Source: Planctomycetota bacterium
GTDB taxonomy: Bacteria; Planctomycetota; MHYJ01; WSZJ01; JACPWG01
Length of the DNA stretch: 64,000 bases
Direction: 5' to 3'
Assembly (NCBI GenBank): GCA_016197205.1
Contig: JACPWG010000144.1
Span: 62,001 to 126,000 of the forward strand
Each line of letters opens with the position of its first letter. Positions within the stretch are counted from its first letter, which is position 1. The notes under the pieces are model-generated. The model was not told where the DNA came from. It worked only from the letters and a program-made list of their open reading frames with translations, and did no database searches. Of the stretch, positions 34,302 through 43,009 are shown piece after piece. Position numbers and translations under genes: made by a program.

Positions 34302-36038
34302 ATGTCCCAGTCGCTACCGATGAGCGCCGCCGCGGCGAGCCGGGCGGAGACCGTACGCGCGGAGATGGACCGCTCCCTCGCCACGCTCAAAGAATCCGCG
34401 CAGCGGTATGCGCGCCTGTCGGTCGCCGACCGGCTCACGCTCTTGCGCGGCTGCGTCTCGGGCATCGAGGCCGTCGCGCGCGAGTGGGTCGTCGAGGGAT
34501 GCCGCGCGAAGGGCCTCGACCCCGATTCGCCCGGCGCGGGCGAGGAGTGGCTCGTCGGGCCGGTCATCACGCTCCGCAACGTCCGCCTCCTCATCGAGAG
34601 CCTGGAGGAAATCCGCGTCCACGGCCGCCCGCGCCTCGGCCAGGGCGTGCGCACGCGGCCGGACGGACGCGTCGAGGTCGACGTCTTCCCCACGAACGCC
34701 ATGGAAGCGGCCCTTTTCGCGGGGTTCAAGGCACACTTGCTGCTCCAGCCCGGCGTCGACGCACGCGCCGCACGCGAGCGGCAGGCGGAGTTCTACCAGC
34801 GCCGCGACCCGGCGGGCTCGGTTTCCCTCGTCCTCGGCGCGGGCAACGTCTCCAGCATCCCCCCGATGGATGCGTTCTACAAGCTCTTCGTCGAAGGCAA
34901 GGTCTGCCTCCTCAAGATGAATCCCGTCAACGAATGGGTCGGCCCGATTCTTGAGCGTGCCCTCGCGCCCCTCGTCTCCGCGGGCTACCTGCGCTTCGCC
35001 TACGGCGGCGCGGAGACGGGCACGTACCTTGTCAACCACGACGCGGTCGACGACGTGCACATCACCGGCTCGGACCGGACGCACGACTTCATCGTCTGGG
35101 GCCCGCCGGGTCCCGAGCGCGAACGCCGGAAGCGCGAGAACGACCCCCTCTTGAAGAAACGGATCACGTCGGAGCTGGGCAACGTGAGCCCCGTCGCGAT
35201 CGTCCCCGGCGTGTACTCCGACTCGCAGCTTTGGTTCCAGGCGCGCAACGTCGCCACGATGGTCGGGAACAACGGTTCCTTCAACTGCAACGCCGCGAAG
35301 ATTCTCGTCACGTCGAAGTCGTGGCCGCAGCGCGCGGCGTTCCTGGACAGGGTGCGCAAGGCCCTCGGCGAGACCCCGCTCCGCAAGGCCTACTACCCGG
35401 GCGCGAGCGAACGCTACGAGTCGCTGCTCGCGGGCCACGCGCAGGTGGAGAAGTTCGGCGCACCGGCCGCGGGGCAGCTCGCCTGGGCCTTCGTGCCCGG
35501 CCTGGACGCGGAGAGCCGGACGGAGCGTCTCTACGAAGTCGAGCCTTTCTGCGGGATCCTGTCCGAAGTGCCGCTCGCCGCCGCGGACCCGGTGGAGTTC
35601 CTGCGGGCCGCGACTCTGTTCATGAACGATCGCCTCTGGGGCACGCTGAACGCGGCGATCGTGATCGCGCCGCGAGACGAGCGGGACGCGACGATCGCCG
35701 TCGCGCTTGATCGTGCGATCGTGGACCTGCGCTACGGGTCGGTCGCCGTCAACCACTGGCCGGCGCTGGCCTACGCCCTCGTGACGCCGGCCTGGGGAGG
35801 TCACCCGAGCGGCACGTTGGCGGACCCCAAGAGCGGTCTCGGCTGGGTGCACAACAGCTTCATGGTGGACGGCATCGAGAAGTCGGTCGTGCGCGGACCG
35901 ATCACCGTCTTCCCGAAGCCTGCGTGGTTCGTCGACAACCGCCAGACGCACCGGCTCGGCGAGCGGCTGCTGGCCTTCGAGGCGAGCCCGAGCTGGCTGA
36001 AGATCCCGGCGCTGGCGCTTACGTCGCTGCGGGGGTAG
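34302..36038 (+). CDS. Divergent aldehyde dehydrogenase family protein
   Basis: A 578-residue protein of the aldehyde dehydrogenase superfamily with a long N-terminal region of about 150 residues. VSLVLGAGNVSSIPPMDAFYKLFVEGKVCLLKMNP covers the NAD-binding entry, VHITGSDRTHDFI the glycine turn, SELGNVSPVAIVP the Glu region, and NNGSFNCNAAKILVT the catalytic Cys. It is longer and more diverged than the 492-residue enzyme at 22605; the substrate is unknown. The ATG follows CCGGAGGTCGATC. A small palindromic GGTAAATACCGTATACC lies just upstream (34270-34286). Confidence 0.8.
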   Translation: MSQSLPMSAAAASRAETVRAEMDRSLATLKESAQRYARLSVADRLTLLRGCVSGIEAVAREWVVEGCRAKGLDPDSPGAGEEWLVGPVITLRNVRLLIESLEEIRVHGRPRLGQGVRTRPDGRVEVDVFPTNAMEAALFAGFKAHLLLQPGVDARAARERQAEFYQRRDPAGSVSLVLGAGNVSSIPPMDAFYKLFVEGKVCLLKMNPVNEWVGPILERALAPLVSAGYLRFAYGGAETGTYLVNHDAVDDVHITGSDRTHDFIVWGPPGPERERRKRENDPLLKKRITSELGNVSPVAIVPGVYSDSQLWFQARNVATMVGNNGSFNCNAAKILVTSKSWPQRAAFLDRVRKALGETPLRKAYYPGASERYESLLAGHAQVEKFGAPAAGQLAWAFVPGLDAESRTERLYEVEPFCGILSEVPLAAADPVEFLRAATLFMNDRLWGTLNAAIVIAPRDERDATIAVALDRAIVDLRYGSVAVNHWPALAYALVTPAWGGHPSGTLADPKSGLGWVHNSFMVDGIEKSVVRGPITVFPKPAWFVDNRQTHRLGERLLAFEASPSWLKIPALALTSLRG

Positions 36039-36078
36039 GCGTGCGGCCTTGTCCCCCCGTGTGAGAGGGAATTGTCGC

Positions 36079-36107
36079 TTGACTTGCGTGACGCGGTGCG
36101 TTAAACT
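36079..36107 (+). promoter_or_regulatory. Promoter of the secreted hydrolase gene
   Basis: TTGACT (36079-36084) and TAAACT (36102-36107) with a 17-bp spacer; the ATG at 36175 is about 60 nt beyond the expected start. Confidence 0.55.
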
Positions 36108-36174
36108 TCCGCGCTTCGCGCTTCCAATCCCGGGGCCTTTGCGCCCCGCTCCCGCCGGCACAAAGAGGTTCATC

Positions 36175-37383
36175 ATGCGTTCGGTCGCCCCCGCCCCCTT
36201 GCGCTCCCGCGTCTCTTCCGGCGTCGGACTTCTCGCTCTCGCCGTCGCATTCGCCGTACTGGCCGGGTCGGCCCCGAGCGCCGAGGCCTCGCACTCGACC
36301 TTCAGCTATGAGACCCATTTCGTCACGACCTCCGACGGGTGGGAGTTGGCGCTCACGCGGCTCAAGCCCTCCCCGATGAAGGAAGGCCGCGAGCCGGTCC
36401 TCATGCTCCACGGCTTCATCGAAAACCACCGCATCTACGACCTCGACGCGACCCGCAGCCTCGCGCGCTACATGGCCCTCCGCGGCCTCGACTGCTGGAT
36501 CCTCGACTTCCGCGGCGGCGGGCTTTCCGGCGCGCCCAGCGCCACCGACCTCACCGGCTGGACCTATTCCGTGGACGACCTGATTCACAAGGACGTCCCG
36601 ACCGCCGTCGATTACGTCCTCGCGGCGACCGGCCGCCCGAAGCTCTTCCTCATGGGCCACAGCATGGGCGGCCTCGCGACGTACGCGTACTGTGAGACCG
36701 AAACGCAGTCGAAGATCCGCGGCATCGTCACGCTCTCCGGCGCGGGCAAGATGGGACCGGCGCCCTCCCAGACTCCGCTCACGCAGGCGCAGTTCCTCCT
36801 CACCGGCGCGGCCGAGTCCTCCCTGCCCTGGAACGGTCCCTTCCCGATGAAGGCGACCGCGCAGGACCTGCTCATCAACCCGAACGCCTGGGTCGTTTTC
36901 GGCCCGCTCCTCATCGGCGACATCGGCTCGACCGTCTGGGACACCGAGAACATGACCCCGCTGCTCATCCACAAGATGCTGCAGCATGCGGTCGACAACA
37001 TCGGCATGAACGTCGTGAAGCAGTTCCTGCGCTGGTACAAAGACGCGAATTGCTACACGTACGGCCCCTCCCCCTTCCGCGCCTGTCCGCAGCACTCGAG
37101 TTGGTACGACTCCCACGGGTTCTACAGCTACACCGACCACCTCTCCGCGGTCACCGTCCCCGCCCTCCTCCTCGCCGGCGGCTCCGACCAGGTCGTGCCC
37201 AAGGAAAACGTCCAGTGGATCCACGACCACCTGGGCAGCGCCGACAAGACGATCAAGGTCCTGTCGAAGGCCAACGGCTACGTCGTCAACATCGGCCACG
37301 AGGACATCCTCGTCGGCAAGTATTCGCCGCAGATCGTCTACCCGCTCGTGACGACCTGGGTGAAGTCGCGGGCGTCGCACTAG
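36175..37383 (+). CDS. Secreted alpha/beta hydrolase (lipase-like)
   Basis: A 402-residue protein with a Sec signal (about residues 1-38: VSSGVGLLALAVAFAVLAGSAPSAEA). The hydrolase domain has the oxyanion motif VLMLHGFIENHR, GLDCWILDFRGGGLS, and the nucleophile elbow GHSMGG. The acid is probably in LLLAGGSDQVVP and the His in VVNIGHEDILVGK, so the triad looks complete. The pattern is close to lipases and triacylglycerol-type hydrolases of the CocE/lysosomal-acid-lipase kind. The ATG at 36175 has AAAGAGG upstream; an earlier frame start would mask the signal peptide. The location is periplasm or outside. Confidence 0.83.
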   Translation: MRSVAPAPLRSRVSSGVGLLALAVAFAVLAGSAPSAEASHSTFSYETHFVTTSDGWELALTRLKPSPMKEGREPVLMLHGFIENHRIYDLDATRSLARYMALRGLDCWILDFRGGGLSGAPSATDLTGWTYSVDDLIHKDVPTAVDYVLAATGRPKLFLMGHSMGGLATYAYCETETQSKIRGIVTLSGAGKMGPAPSQTPLTQAQFLLTGAAESSLPWNGPFPMKATAQDLLINPNAWVVFGPLLIGDIGSTVWDTENMTPLLIHKMLQHAVDNIGMNVVKQFLRWYKDANCYTYGPSPFRACPQHSSWYDSHGFYSYTDHLSAVTVPALLLAGGSDQVVPKENVQWIHDHLGSADKTIKVLSKANGYVVNIGHEDILVGKYSPQIVYPLVTTWVKSRASH

Positions 37384-37409
37384 CGACCCGTTGACGAAGT
37401 CCAGGCACG

Positions 37410-37489
37410 ATGCCTGGGGGCGCGGGCCTCTCCTTCGCTCGCTCCATGCGAGCTACGGAGCGCAGGCCGGCCCGCGCGAACGGCCACAT
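37410..37489 (+). repeat. CTGGGGGCGCGGGC hairpin repeat (copy 3)
   Basis: ATGCCTGGGGGCGCGGGCCT (37410-37429) and CGGCCCGCGCGAACGGCCAC (about 37468-37487) surround a longer loop than in copies 1 and 2. It starts 27 bp after the hydrolase stop, between convergent genes. No gene is seen in 37384-37621. Confidence 0.6.
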
Positions 37490-37621
37490 GAACTGCGACC
37501 TGCCGTGACTCGCAACTTCGCGGATCGCTCAGCCGCATGCACCCCCGCTGCGCCCGCGCCCGACCCGCGACCTCCCACCCGCAGCCCGCCAAACCCCGCC
37601 GGCCGGCCGTTCCCTCTCCCG

Positions 37622-38566
37622 TCAGCGGCGCTCGCGCAGGACTCCCGTCCGCGGCCATTCGAACTCGTAGTGTTCTCCGCTACCGCGAAACGGGCCGCCG
37701 TCCACTTCCCGCTCGTCGCTGGATGCCTGCCATGGCTGTAGCGTCGCAGAATCCGTCACGACCTTCAGATGCAAGCGGGTCGCCTTCGCCGGAGGGGAAC
37801 CCGCGAGCGGGGCGGCGTCCCCCCCCTCCTCGGCGGTCGGCGGTGCATCCGGCGGCACGATCATCTCAGCCTCGAGGCGGATCGCGCCGTCGCGGACCGG
37901 GTCTGGCCCGAGGTGGCGATCATGAACCGTCGCCACTCTTTCGGCGCCGTCCAGACCCGGCAACCGAGCCTCCCGATCACACGTCTCACCGGCGCGCATG
38001 CGCAGGCCGACCCAGGCACCGACCCAACAATCCCACTTTCGACGCACAGAGCGCTCGATGATCCGAAGTCCGCGCTTGGAGTGCATGCGCCTCGCGAGGA
38101 CTTCCCGCCGATCGGCGCCAGTCTCTGTGATCGCGCATGCGCCGACCCAGCGGTCAACCACGTCCGAAGCGATTTGGGCCCCGCCGAACCCACCCTCCGG
38201 GGAAACGCGGAAGGCCGGAAATGAGGCGTACATGGACTCGAAGATCGGCGCGACTTTTTTCTTGAAATCTCGCCACTCGGAGTCCAGCCCCCAATGCTCG
38301 TCCGGCAGCCTCATGAGTCGAGCCTCGTCCAGCCGGCAGTCAAACCCGATCCCGGGGCGTGGCTCCACCAGGAACGCGTACCGCATGCCCCAAACGCTGC
38401 AGCCGCCGCAGTCTGCCTCGCGGATAATCACACGGGCGGCCTGCGGGCAACGAAAGGTGAGGGCTTCGGAATCCGTGGGGGGCTCGCCACCCAACCGGAT
38501 CGATCCGAGGAGGAGAACGACGACCGCGCGGGTAGCGGTTCCAATCCTTCCGGCAAGAGAGCGCAT
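37622..38566 (-). CDS. Exported protein of unknown function
   Basis: A 314-residue protein with a probable signal peptide (RIGTATRAVVVLLLGSIRLG). No family recognised. The mature part has Cys pairs (FRCPQAARVIIREADCGGCSVWG), the segment GFDCRLDEARLMRLPDEHWGLDSEWRDFKKKV, and later IIERSVRRKWDCWVGAWVGLRM. The C-terminus is Pro/Ala-rich. Amino-acid composition is protein-like and unlike the Arg/Pro-rich antisense frames elsewhere in the window. It converges on the secreted hydrolase. The function is unknown. Confidence 0.65.
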   Translation of the reverse strand: MRSLAGRIGTATRAVVVLLLGSIRLGGEPPTDSEALTFRCPQAARVIIREADCGGCSVWGMRYAFLVEPRPGIGFDCRLDEARLMRLPDEHWGLDSEWRDFKKKVAPIFESMYASFPAFRVSPEGGFGGAQIASDVVDRWVGACAITETGADRREVLARRMHSKRGLRIIERSVRRKWDCWVGAWVGLRMRAGETCDREARLPGLDGAERVATVHDRHLGPDPVRDGAIRLEAEMIVPPDAPPTAEEGGDAAPLAGSPPAKATRLHLKVVTDSATLQPWQASSDEREVDGGPFRGSGEHYEFEWPRTGVLRERR

Positions 38567-38726
38567 GGCCTTTCCGTTCTAGCTCGAATTCCAACCGCTC
38601 TCGCGGCAGTCCGGCAGGACGCTTCGGCACGATCCTCCGCACAGTCGCACAGGCAGAGGGGCTGTCTGCGTCTGCCGGCGGGACTGCCGCGAGCTACGGG
38701 GACAGTCCGCGGCGGCTATGAGCGGT

Positions 38727-39353
38727 CTACGGCAGCAGGTCCTTCACGGGAATGCGCGCGATTTCACGGCCGTCGAGGATGACCGGCACCATGTCCTCCC
38801 GGCCATGCTCGGCGCGTACGCGGTAATTCGGCGCTGGGCCAGGCCCGGTCGGGCCCGTGTAGACTTCCAAGCGATTGTCGACGAGACTGAGTAGCCAGTA
38901 GATCGAAATGCCGGCGCGAGCATAAAGACGCATCTTGAAGTTGCGATCTCGCTCGATCGATGCCTCGGCCACCTCCACCACCACCCCAACATCCTCCGGC
39001 CCGGGATGCCGGTCGAGGTACATGCGAGTGTCTCCGCGAATGACGGAAACGTCGGGCTCAGGCTCGCTGTCCTGGGTCGTGATCGGCTCCTGCGAGTCCA
39101 CGTACCAGCCTGCGGGCACAACGCGCTCCAGCGCCGCACGGACCAGTCGGGTTGCCGCCCGATGCGCAGGGTTCTTGCCCATTTTCGCCACCAACCAACC
39201 TTCAAGGAGTTCGACCGGGTCATTTTCCGTGAGAATGCCGGCTCGCAGCATTTGGTGGAACTGCTCGACACGAAGCGGCCACACGGGTGCAGGTGGGACA
39301 CTCGCGGACGGGGAAACGCTTGAACACGAGGGACCGACAGCCTCTTCGTTCAT
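38727..39353 (-). CDS. Uma2 family restriction endonuclease-like protein
   Basis: About 208 residues. The Uma2 (DUF820) core has the PD-(D/E)XK pattern: NDPVELLEGWLVAKMGKNPAH, then EPITTQDSEPEPDVSVIRG with the catalytic Asp, VGVVVEVAEASIERDRNFKMRLYARAGISIYWLL with Glu/Val/Glu, and a C-terminal strand. The family is expanded in cyanobacteria and planctomycetes and has no settled role. I choose the ATG at 39353 because GGAG lies 9 bp before it; an ATG at 39380 is also possible. It stands alone. A 660-bp stretch with no supported gene lies upstream. Confidence 0.85.
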   Translation of the reverse strand: MNEEAVGPSCSSVSPSASVPPAPVWPLRVEQFHQMLRAGILTENDPVELLEGWLVAKMGKNPAHRAATRLVRAALERVVPAGWYVDSQEPITTQDSEPEPDVSVIRGDTRMYLDRHPGPEDVGVVVEVAEASIERDRNFKMRLYARAGISIYWLLSLVDNRLEVYTGPTGPGPAPNYRVRAEHGREDMVPVILDGREIARIPVKDLLP

Positions 39354-40013
39354 GGCGGTTGACTCCATGGAACAACGCATGCGCGAGTGGAGGTCGACTG
39401 AACGGAAGGGTGACTCTCGCTCGCCGACGGAAAGCCATCAAGATCTGTGGAAAGGCGCGCCGTCGCACTTGCGCCCGTGGTGAGTTACCGGCAGCATGGG
39501 GCCGTGCTTGGCGCATGCGCCGGCCCTCCCGAGGAAGGCGCTTGCCCCGGGCTGGGACTCGAGCCTTCGCCAAGCGGTTCCACGTTTGCGATTCTACCCG
39601 TCTGTACAGCCGCGAGCAAGGCCGGTCTTTTATCGAGTTGCCTTGAGGAACCGTTTCGCCCGGATCCTGACGGAACCCGAGCCGGCCGTTCCTGCTGTCA
39701 GCCGGGGGATCCCAGGCGAATTCACTTTGGGGCTCCCCGCAGGTGCGGCGCGGCCGCACTTGAGATTGGTGAAAAATGAACCGGAATTGCGGGTGCGGCG
39801 GGCGGCGACGGCGGCAATCGAAACGCTCGAAGGAGCGCGCCGCTAGAGCCGGGTTTAGGAATGTCGGACACGGCCGGGCAGGCCGCTTGAGCGAAACGAG
39901 CACCGTGTGGTGGCTCGCGCGGGCCGGAGGCCCGCCCCCCCAGGAAGCGGGTTTGGATTGCGTCAACAGGGAACCAGAGACAGCGTCCGTTTCTCACCCT
40001 GCGGGGCCGCACG
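39354..40013. other. Intergenic region, no gene seen
   Basis: About 660 bp. Short open frames here have repetitive Arg/Pro/Ala composition and no recognisable motif. The only structured element is an inverted copy of the CTGGGGGCGCGGGC repeat at 39906-39947. Confidence 0.55.
39906..39947 (-). repeat. CTGGGGGCGCGGGC hairpin repeat (copy 4, inverted)
   Basis: Reads GCGCGGGCC-GGA-GGCCCGC in the centre, with GTGGTGGCTCGCGCG at the left and CCCAGGAAGC at the right; reverse complement of the family consensus. Confidence 0.55.
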
Positions 40014-41162
40014 CTACAATCGTCCACGCGGCCGGATTGGCCGGCGCATGGGTCGCCGGCCCCGCCGCGGGTCGCGCGCGACGACCGGATGCTTGTCGCG
40101 TATCGCGAGCTGTAGCAGCACCGCCCCCCGGTAGAACGCCACGCCCTGGTTCAGCCCCAGGACCCACCCCGCGCGGGTCGAGCGCACCTCCCCACCCGCC
40201 AGCGGCCGACCCCAGAGGTCCGATAATGTCGCCACCGCCATGCCGCGCTCGACGCGGTCCCCGGGCCGCACGCAGAAACGCACGATCCCGCTCTCCGGAC
40301 AGCGCGGGTGCTCTTCACGGAGCAGCGCATACGGCGGCGCCACGACGGGCACGCAGCGGATCGGGACCGGCTCGCCCGGGAGCGAACCCGCCCAGCGCAG
40401 CGCGTTCTCGACGCCCGCCACCCCCGCTTCGACCGCCGCCGGGTCGGCGACGAGTCGCGCGCCCAGCTCCACGGTGATCGCCGGGATCCGCGCGCGGTTC
40501 AGCACGGCGCCCGCCACCGACCGTTGCAAGTCCCGCCCGATGTACCGCTCCACCCGCCACTCCCGCACCGCGGTAAGGCCGAACGCGCGGGCCAGCGCTT
40601 CCGTCCGCGCCAGGAGCCGCTCCGCCGCACGGTGTCCACGCGGCCCCTCGACGAGTACGCGGTCCACGATCACGTGGGGCAGGGACTGGATCCACGTGCA
40701 ATGGAGGTCCAAGAGAACGTCCGCCGTCGCTCGGATCGAGTCGAACACCGTCGCGAAGAATTCCTCCTGCGGTCCCGGCGGCTCCGCGCCGGGCCCACGC
40801 CGCGCCCGCGAGTCCGGGAAGAGCCGGTTCGGATCCCGCTCCTCGTAGTAGGGCACGCGCGTGGCCACGCGCAGCCCCGCGGGATTCAGGCTCGGGACGA
40901 CGACGACCATCCCCCGCAACCGGCTCGGAGCGAGCAGGCGCCGCACGCACTCGTGCGCGACGAGGACGCCGGTCACCTCGTCCCCGTGGATGTTCGCCGT
41001 GACCCAGACGGTCGGGCCGTCACGCCGGCCCAGCGCGACCACGATGGGGACGCGTTCTACGCCGCCGGTCGGGTGGCGCACGACGTTCAGGGCGCCGCGG
41101 ACCACACAGCCCGCGCGCGGCGCAACGTCGCCGAAGCGGACGGACCCGGCACGCCATTCCAC
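40014..41162 (-). CDS. Succinylglutamate desuccinylase/aspartoacylase family protein
   Basis: A 382-residue zinc carboxypeptidase-like deacylase. The N-terminal part carries VWVTANIHGDEVTGVLVAHE (zinc His and Glu), VVPSLNPAGLRVATR and DPNRLFP; VLLDLHCTWI carries the next zinc His, and ITVELGAR is the likely catalytic Glu region. A C-terminal beta domain ends with a lipoyl-like fold (VRPGDRVERGMAVATLSDLWG). The GTG at 41162 has AGGAG 6 bp upstream; an ATG at 41324 lies in a palindromic repeat and would add 54 non-homologous residues. The acyl substrate is not clear. There are no neighbours of related function. Confidence 0.83.
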   Translation of the reverse strand: MEWRAGSVRFGDVAPRAGCVVRGALNVVRHPTGGVERVPIVVALGRRDGPTVWVTANIHGDEVTGVLVAHECVRRLLAPSRLRGMVVVVPSLNPAGLRVATRVPYYEERDPNRLFPDSRARRGPGAEPPGPQEEFFATVFDSIRATADVLLDLHCTWIQSLPHVIVDRVLVEGPRGHRAAERLLARTEALARAFGLTAVREWRVERYIGRDLQRSVAGAVLNRARIPAITVELGARLVADPAAVEAGVAGVENALRWAGSLPGEPVPIRCVPVVAPPYALLREEHPRCPESGIVRFCVRPGDRVERGMAVATLSDLWGRPLAGGEVRSTRAGWVLGLNQGVAFYRGAVLLQLAIRDKHPVVARDPRRGRRPMRRPIRPRGRL

Positions 41163-41318
41163 AGGCCGCTCCTGTGCCACGCTCCAGTTCCCGCTTCGGA
41201 GGCCGACTCTCGCCGGCGCGAGAACAGGGACTGGCGCGCTCGGTTTCAAGAAGAACGGATAGGCAGGCCTCGCATCGCCGCCGACGTCGTGCAGGATCGA
41301 TCCCGGGCATCGTGTCGT

Positions 41319-41339
41319 GGGCACGGCAACGCCGTGCCC
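41319..41339. repeat. Short palindrome, stem GGGCACGGC
   Basis: Perfect 9-bp stem (GGGCACGGC and GCCGTGCCC) with loop AAC, followed by CCTACGGCGGGC. It is intergenic and supports placing the adjacent gene's start downstream of it on the minus strand. Confidence 0.6.
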
Positions 41340-41382
41340 CTACGGCGGGCAGCCGGCATTTCCCCGGCTGGAGCAAGGCCAC

Positions 41383-41427
41383 AAAAAAAGAACGGCGGCC
41401 GGCGAGGTTGCCCCCGCCGGCCGCCGT
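41383..41427 (-). terminator. Intrinsic terminator of the transaldolase gene
   Basis: On the minus strand a perfect 13-bp GC stem (41415-41427 with 41392-41404) with a 10-nt loop is followed by T7 (41389-41383). It lies about 140 bp after the transaldolase stop. Confidence 0.85.
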
Positions 41428-41563
41428 GGTGGTGCACAGGAACCCCTGCCCGCGCTCGATCGCGCTTGCGACCGCGCCCAGGCCCGGGCCCTTGGCTTGA
41501 GTCTTCACCGCCGCTGTCCCGACCCGCTCGTCGCGATCGGGCGCCGGGCGAACTCGAGCCTTC

Positions 41564-42721
41564 CTACTTGAGCCGGAAGGCCGCGCCGAGACCGGCCCCC
41601 ATCTCCTCGGGCGTGATCTTGCCGTCGCCGTCCGCGTCCAGCGCCTCGAACACGTTGCTCTTCCCCGCCCATTCCTCGCGGGTGATGAAGCCGTCGCCGT
41701 CGAGGTCGAAGACCGTGAACAGGCTCTTCGTGACGCCCGCGGCCTCGCCCTGGACCTTTTCCATGAGCAGCTTCTCGAGCGCGACGATCGCCTTCGTGAA
41801 GCCGTCGATCCCTTCGGCCAGCTTGTCCTTGGCCATCGGGTCGGCCTCGTGCATCCGGCGGAAGGTCGCTTCGTCCACCGGGGTCTTCGGGATGTCCAGC
41901 TTCGCCGCGGCGGCCGGATCCAGCTTGCGCACCAGCGGCTCCTGCCGGGAGCCCAGCTCCGTGAGCAGCTTCGGCGCGATCGTGAGCAGGTCGCAGCCGG
42001 CCAGCTCGATGATCTCGCTCGTGTTCCGGAAGCTCGCGCCCATCACCTCGGTCTTGTACCCGTGCTTCCGGTAGTAGTTGTAGATCTTCGTCACGGAGAC
42101 CACGCCCGGGTCCTCCGTGGGCGCGAACTCCTTCTTGCCGGTCGTCTTCACGTAGTAGTCGAGGATCCGCCCCACGAACGGGGAGATCAGCCGCACGCCC
42201 GCCTCGGCGCACGCCACCGCCTGGTGGTGGCCGAAGAGCAGCGTCAGGTTGCAGTGGATGCCTTCCTTCTCCAGGATCTCGGCCGCCTTGATGCCTTCCC
42301 AGGTCGAGGCGAGCTTGATGAGCACGCGTTCGCGCGACATGCCGGCCGCCTCGTACTGCTTGATCAGGAACCGGCCCTTCTCCACCGACCCCTTGGTGTC
42401 GAAGGAGAGGCGCGCGTCGACTTCCGTCGAGACGCGGCCCGGGACGATCTTGAGGATCCGCAGGCCGAACTCGACCGCGAGCCGGTCCAGCGCCATCTTG
42501 ACGACCGCTTCGCGCGAAGCGGCGCCGCCGAGCTGGCCCTTCGCCCAGGAGATGGCGCCCTTCACGACGTCGTCGTACTCGGGCATCTGCGCCGCCGCCG
42601 TGATGAGGGACGGATTCGTGGTGGCGTCACGCGGCTTGAACTGCTGGATCGAGTTGATGTCGCCCGTGTCCGCGACCACCACGGTGTAGTCCTTGAGGGC
42701 TTCGAGCTGTGTCCGACCCAT
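41564..42721 (-). CDS. tal: Transaldolase with C-terminal EF-hand pair
   Basis: A 385-residue protein. Residues 1-about 315 are a TalB-type transaldolase moving a dihydroxyacetone unit in the pentose phosphate pathway. ATTNPSLITAAA is the signature; VLIKLASTWEGI holds the Schiff-base Lys; NLTLLFGHHQAVACAEAGV, ISPFVGRILDYY and VMGASFRNTSEI complete the barrel. The last 60 residues carry two canonical calcium loops, DLDGDGFITREE and DADGDGKITPEE. This fusion is known in some cyanobacterial transaldolases. The ATG at 42721 has CCGGAGGAC upstream; an earlier frame start runs through an inverted repeat. A strong terminator follows. Confidence 0.92.
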   Translation of the reverse strand: MGRTQLEALKDYTVVVADTGDINSIQQFKPRDATTNPSLITAAAQMPEYDDVVKGAISWAKGQLGGAASREAVVKMALDRLAVEFGLRILKIVPGRVSTEVDARLSFDTKGSVEKGRFLIKQYEAAGMSRERVLIKLASTWEGIKAAEILEKEGIHCNLTLLFGHHQAVACAEAGVRLISPFVGRILDYYVKTTGKKEFAPTEDPGVVSVTKIYNYYRKHGYKTEVMGASFRNTSEIIELAGCDLLTIAPKLLTELGSRQEPLVRKLDPAAAAKLDIPKTPVDEATFRRMHEADPMAKDKLAEGIDGFTKAIVALEKLLMEKVQGEAAGVTKSLFTVFDLDGDGFITREEWAGKSNVFEALDADGDGKITPEEMGAGLGAAFRLK

Positions 42722-42777
42722 GAATTGTCCTCCGGTAGAAAAGCGCTTCGGAAGTGGCAACGCCCCACGCGGCCACT

Positions 42778-42904
42778 GGATAGGCCCGTAAAGGAACAAG
42801 TCAGGCACTCCCGCCGGTCCGTGCAGGCCGGCAAGCCCGCACCACAAGGATCTCTTCCCTCCGACGAAAGTGCCGATCCCTGAGTTATTCCTGTACGGGC
42901 CCAT
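42778..42904. repeat. Inverted repeat with TACGGGCC core
   Basis: Left arm GGATAGGCCCGTAAAGGAAC... (42778-42805) and right arm CCCTGAGTTATTCCTGTACG... (42878-42904) are complementary over about 27 bp with few mismatches, about 72 bp apart. They lie in the 288-bp gap (42722-43009) between two minus-strand genes, which holds no gene. Confidence 0.65.
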
Positions 42905-43009
42905 GGTCCGGGCGCGGCCTCCGCTGCCCCGCCGTCAACCGGTCTCCGGGAAACCGTCCCCCGGCCTCTCGCCGCCTCGCCCGCGGGCGAACGTTCCCCG
43001 CACCTCAAC

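Noticed and set aside
39447..39846. Small plus-strand open frames between the Uma2 and aspartoacylase-like genes
   Set aside because: Overlapping alternatives in several frames with low-complexity composition, no ribosome binding sites and no motifs.
42722..42904. N-terminal extension of transaldolase from an ATG at 42904
   Set aside because: The extra 61 codons lie in an inverted repeat and lack homology; ATG 42721 has GGAGGA at normal distance.
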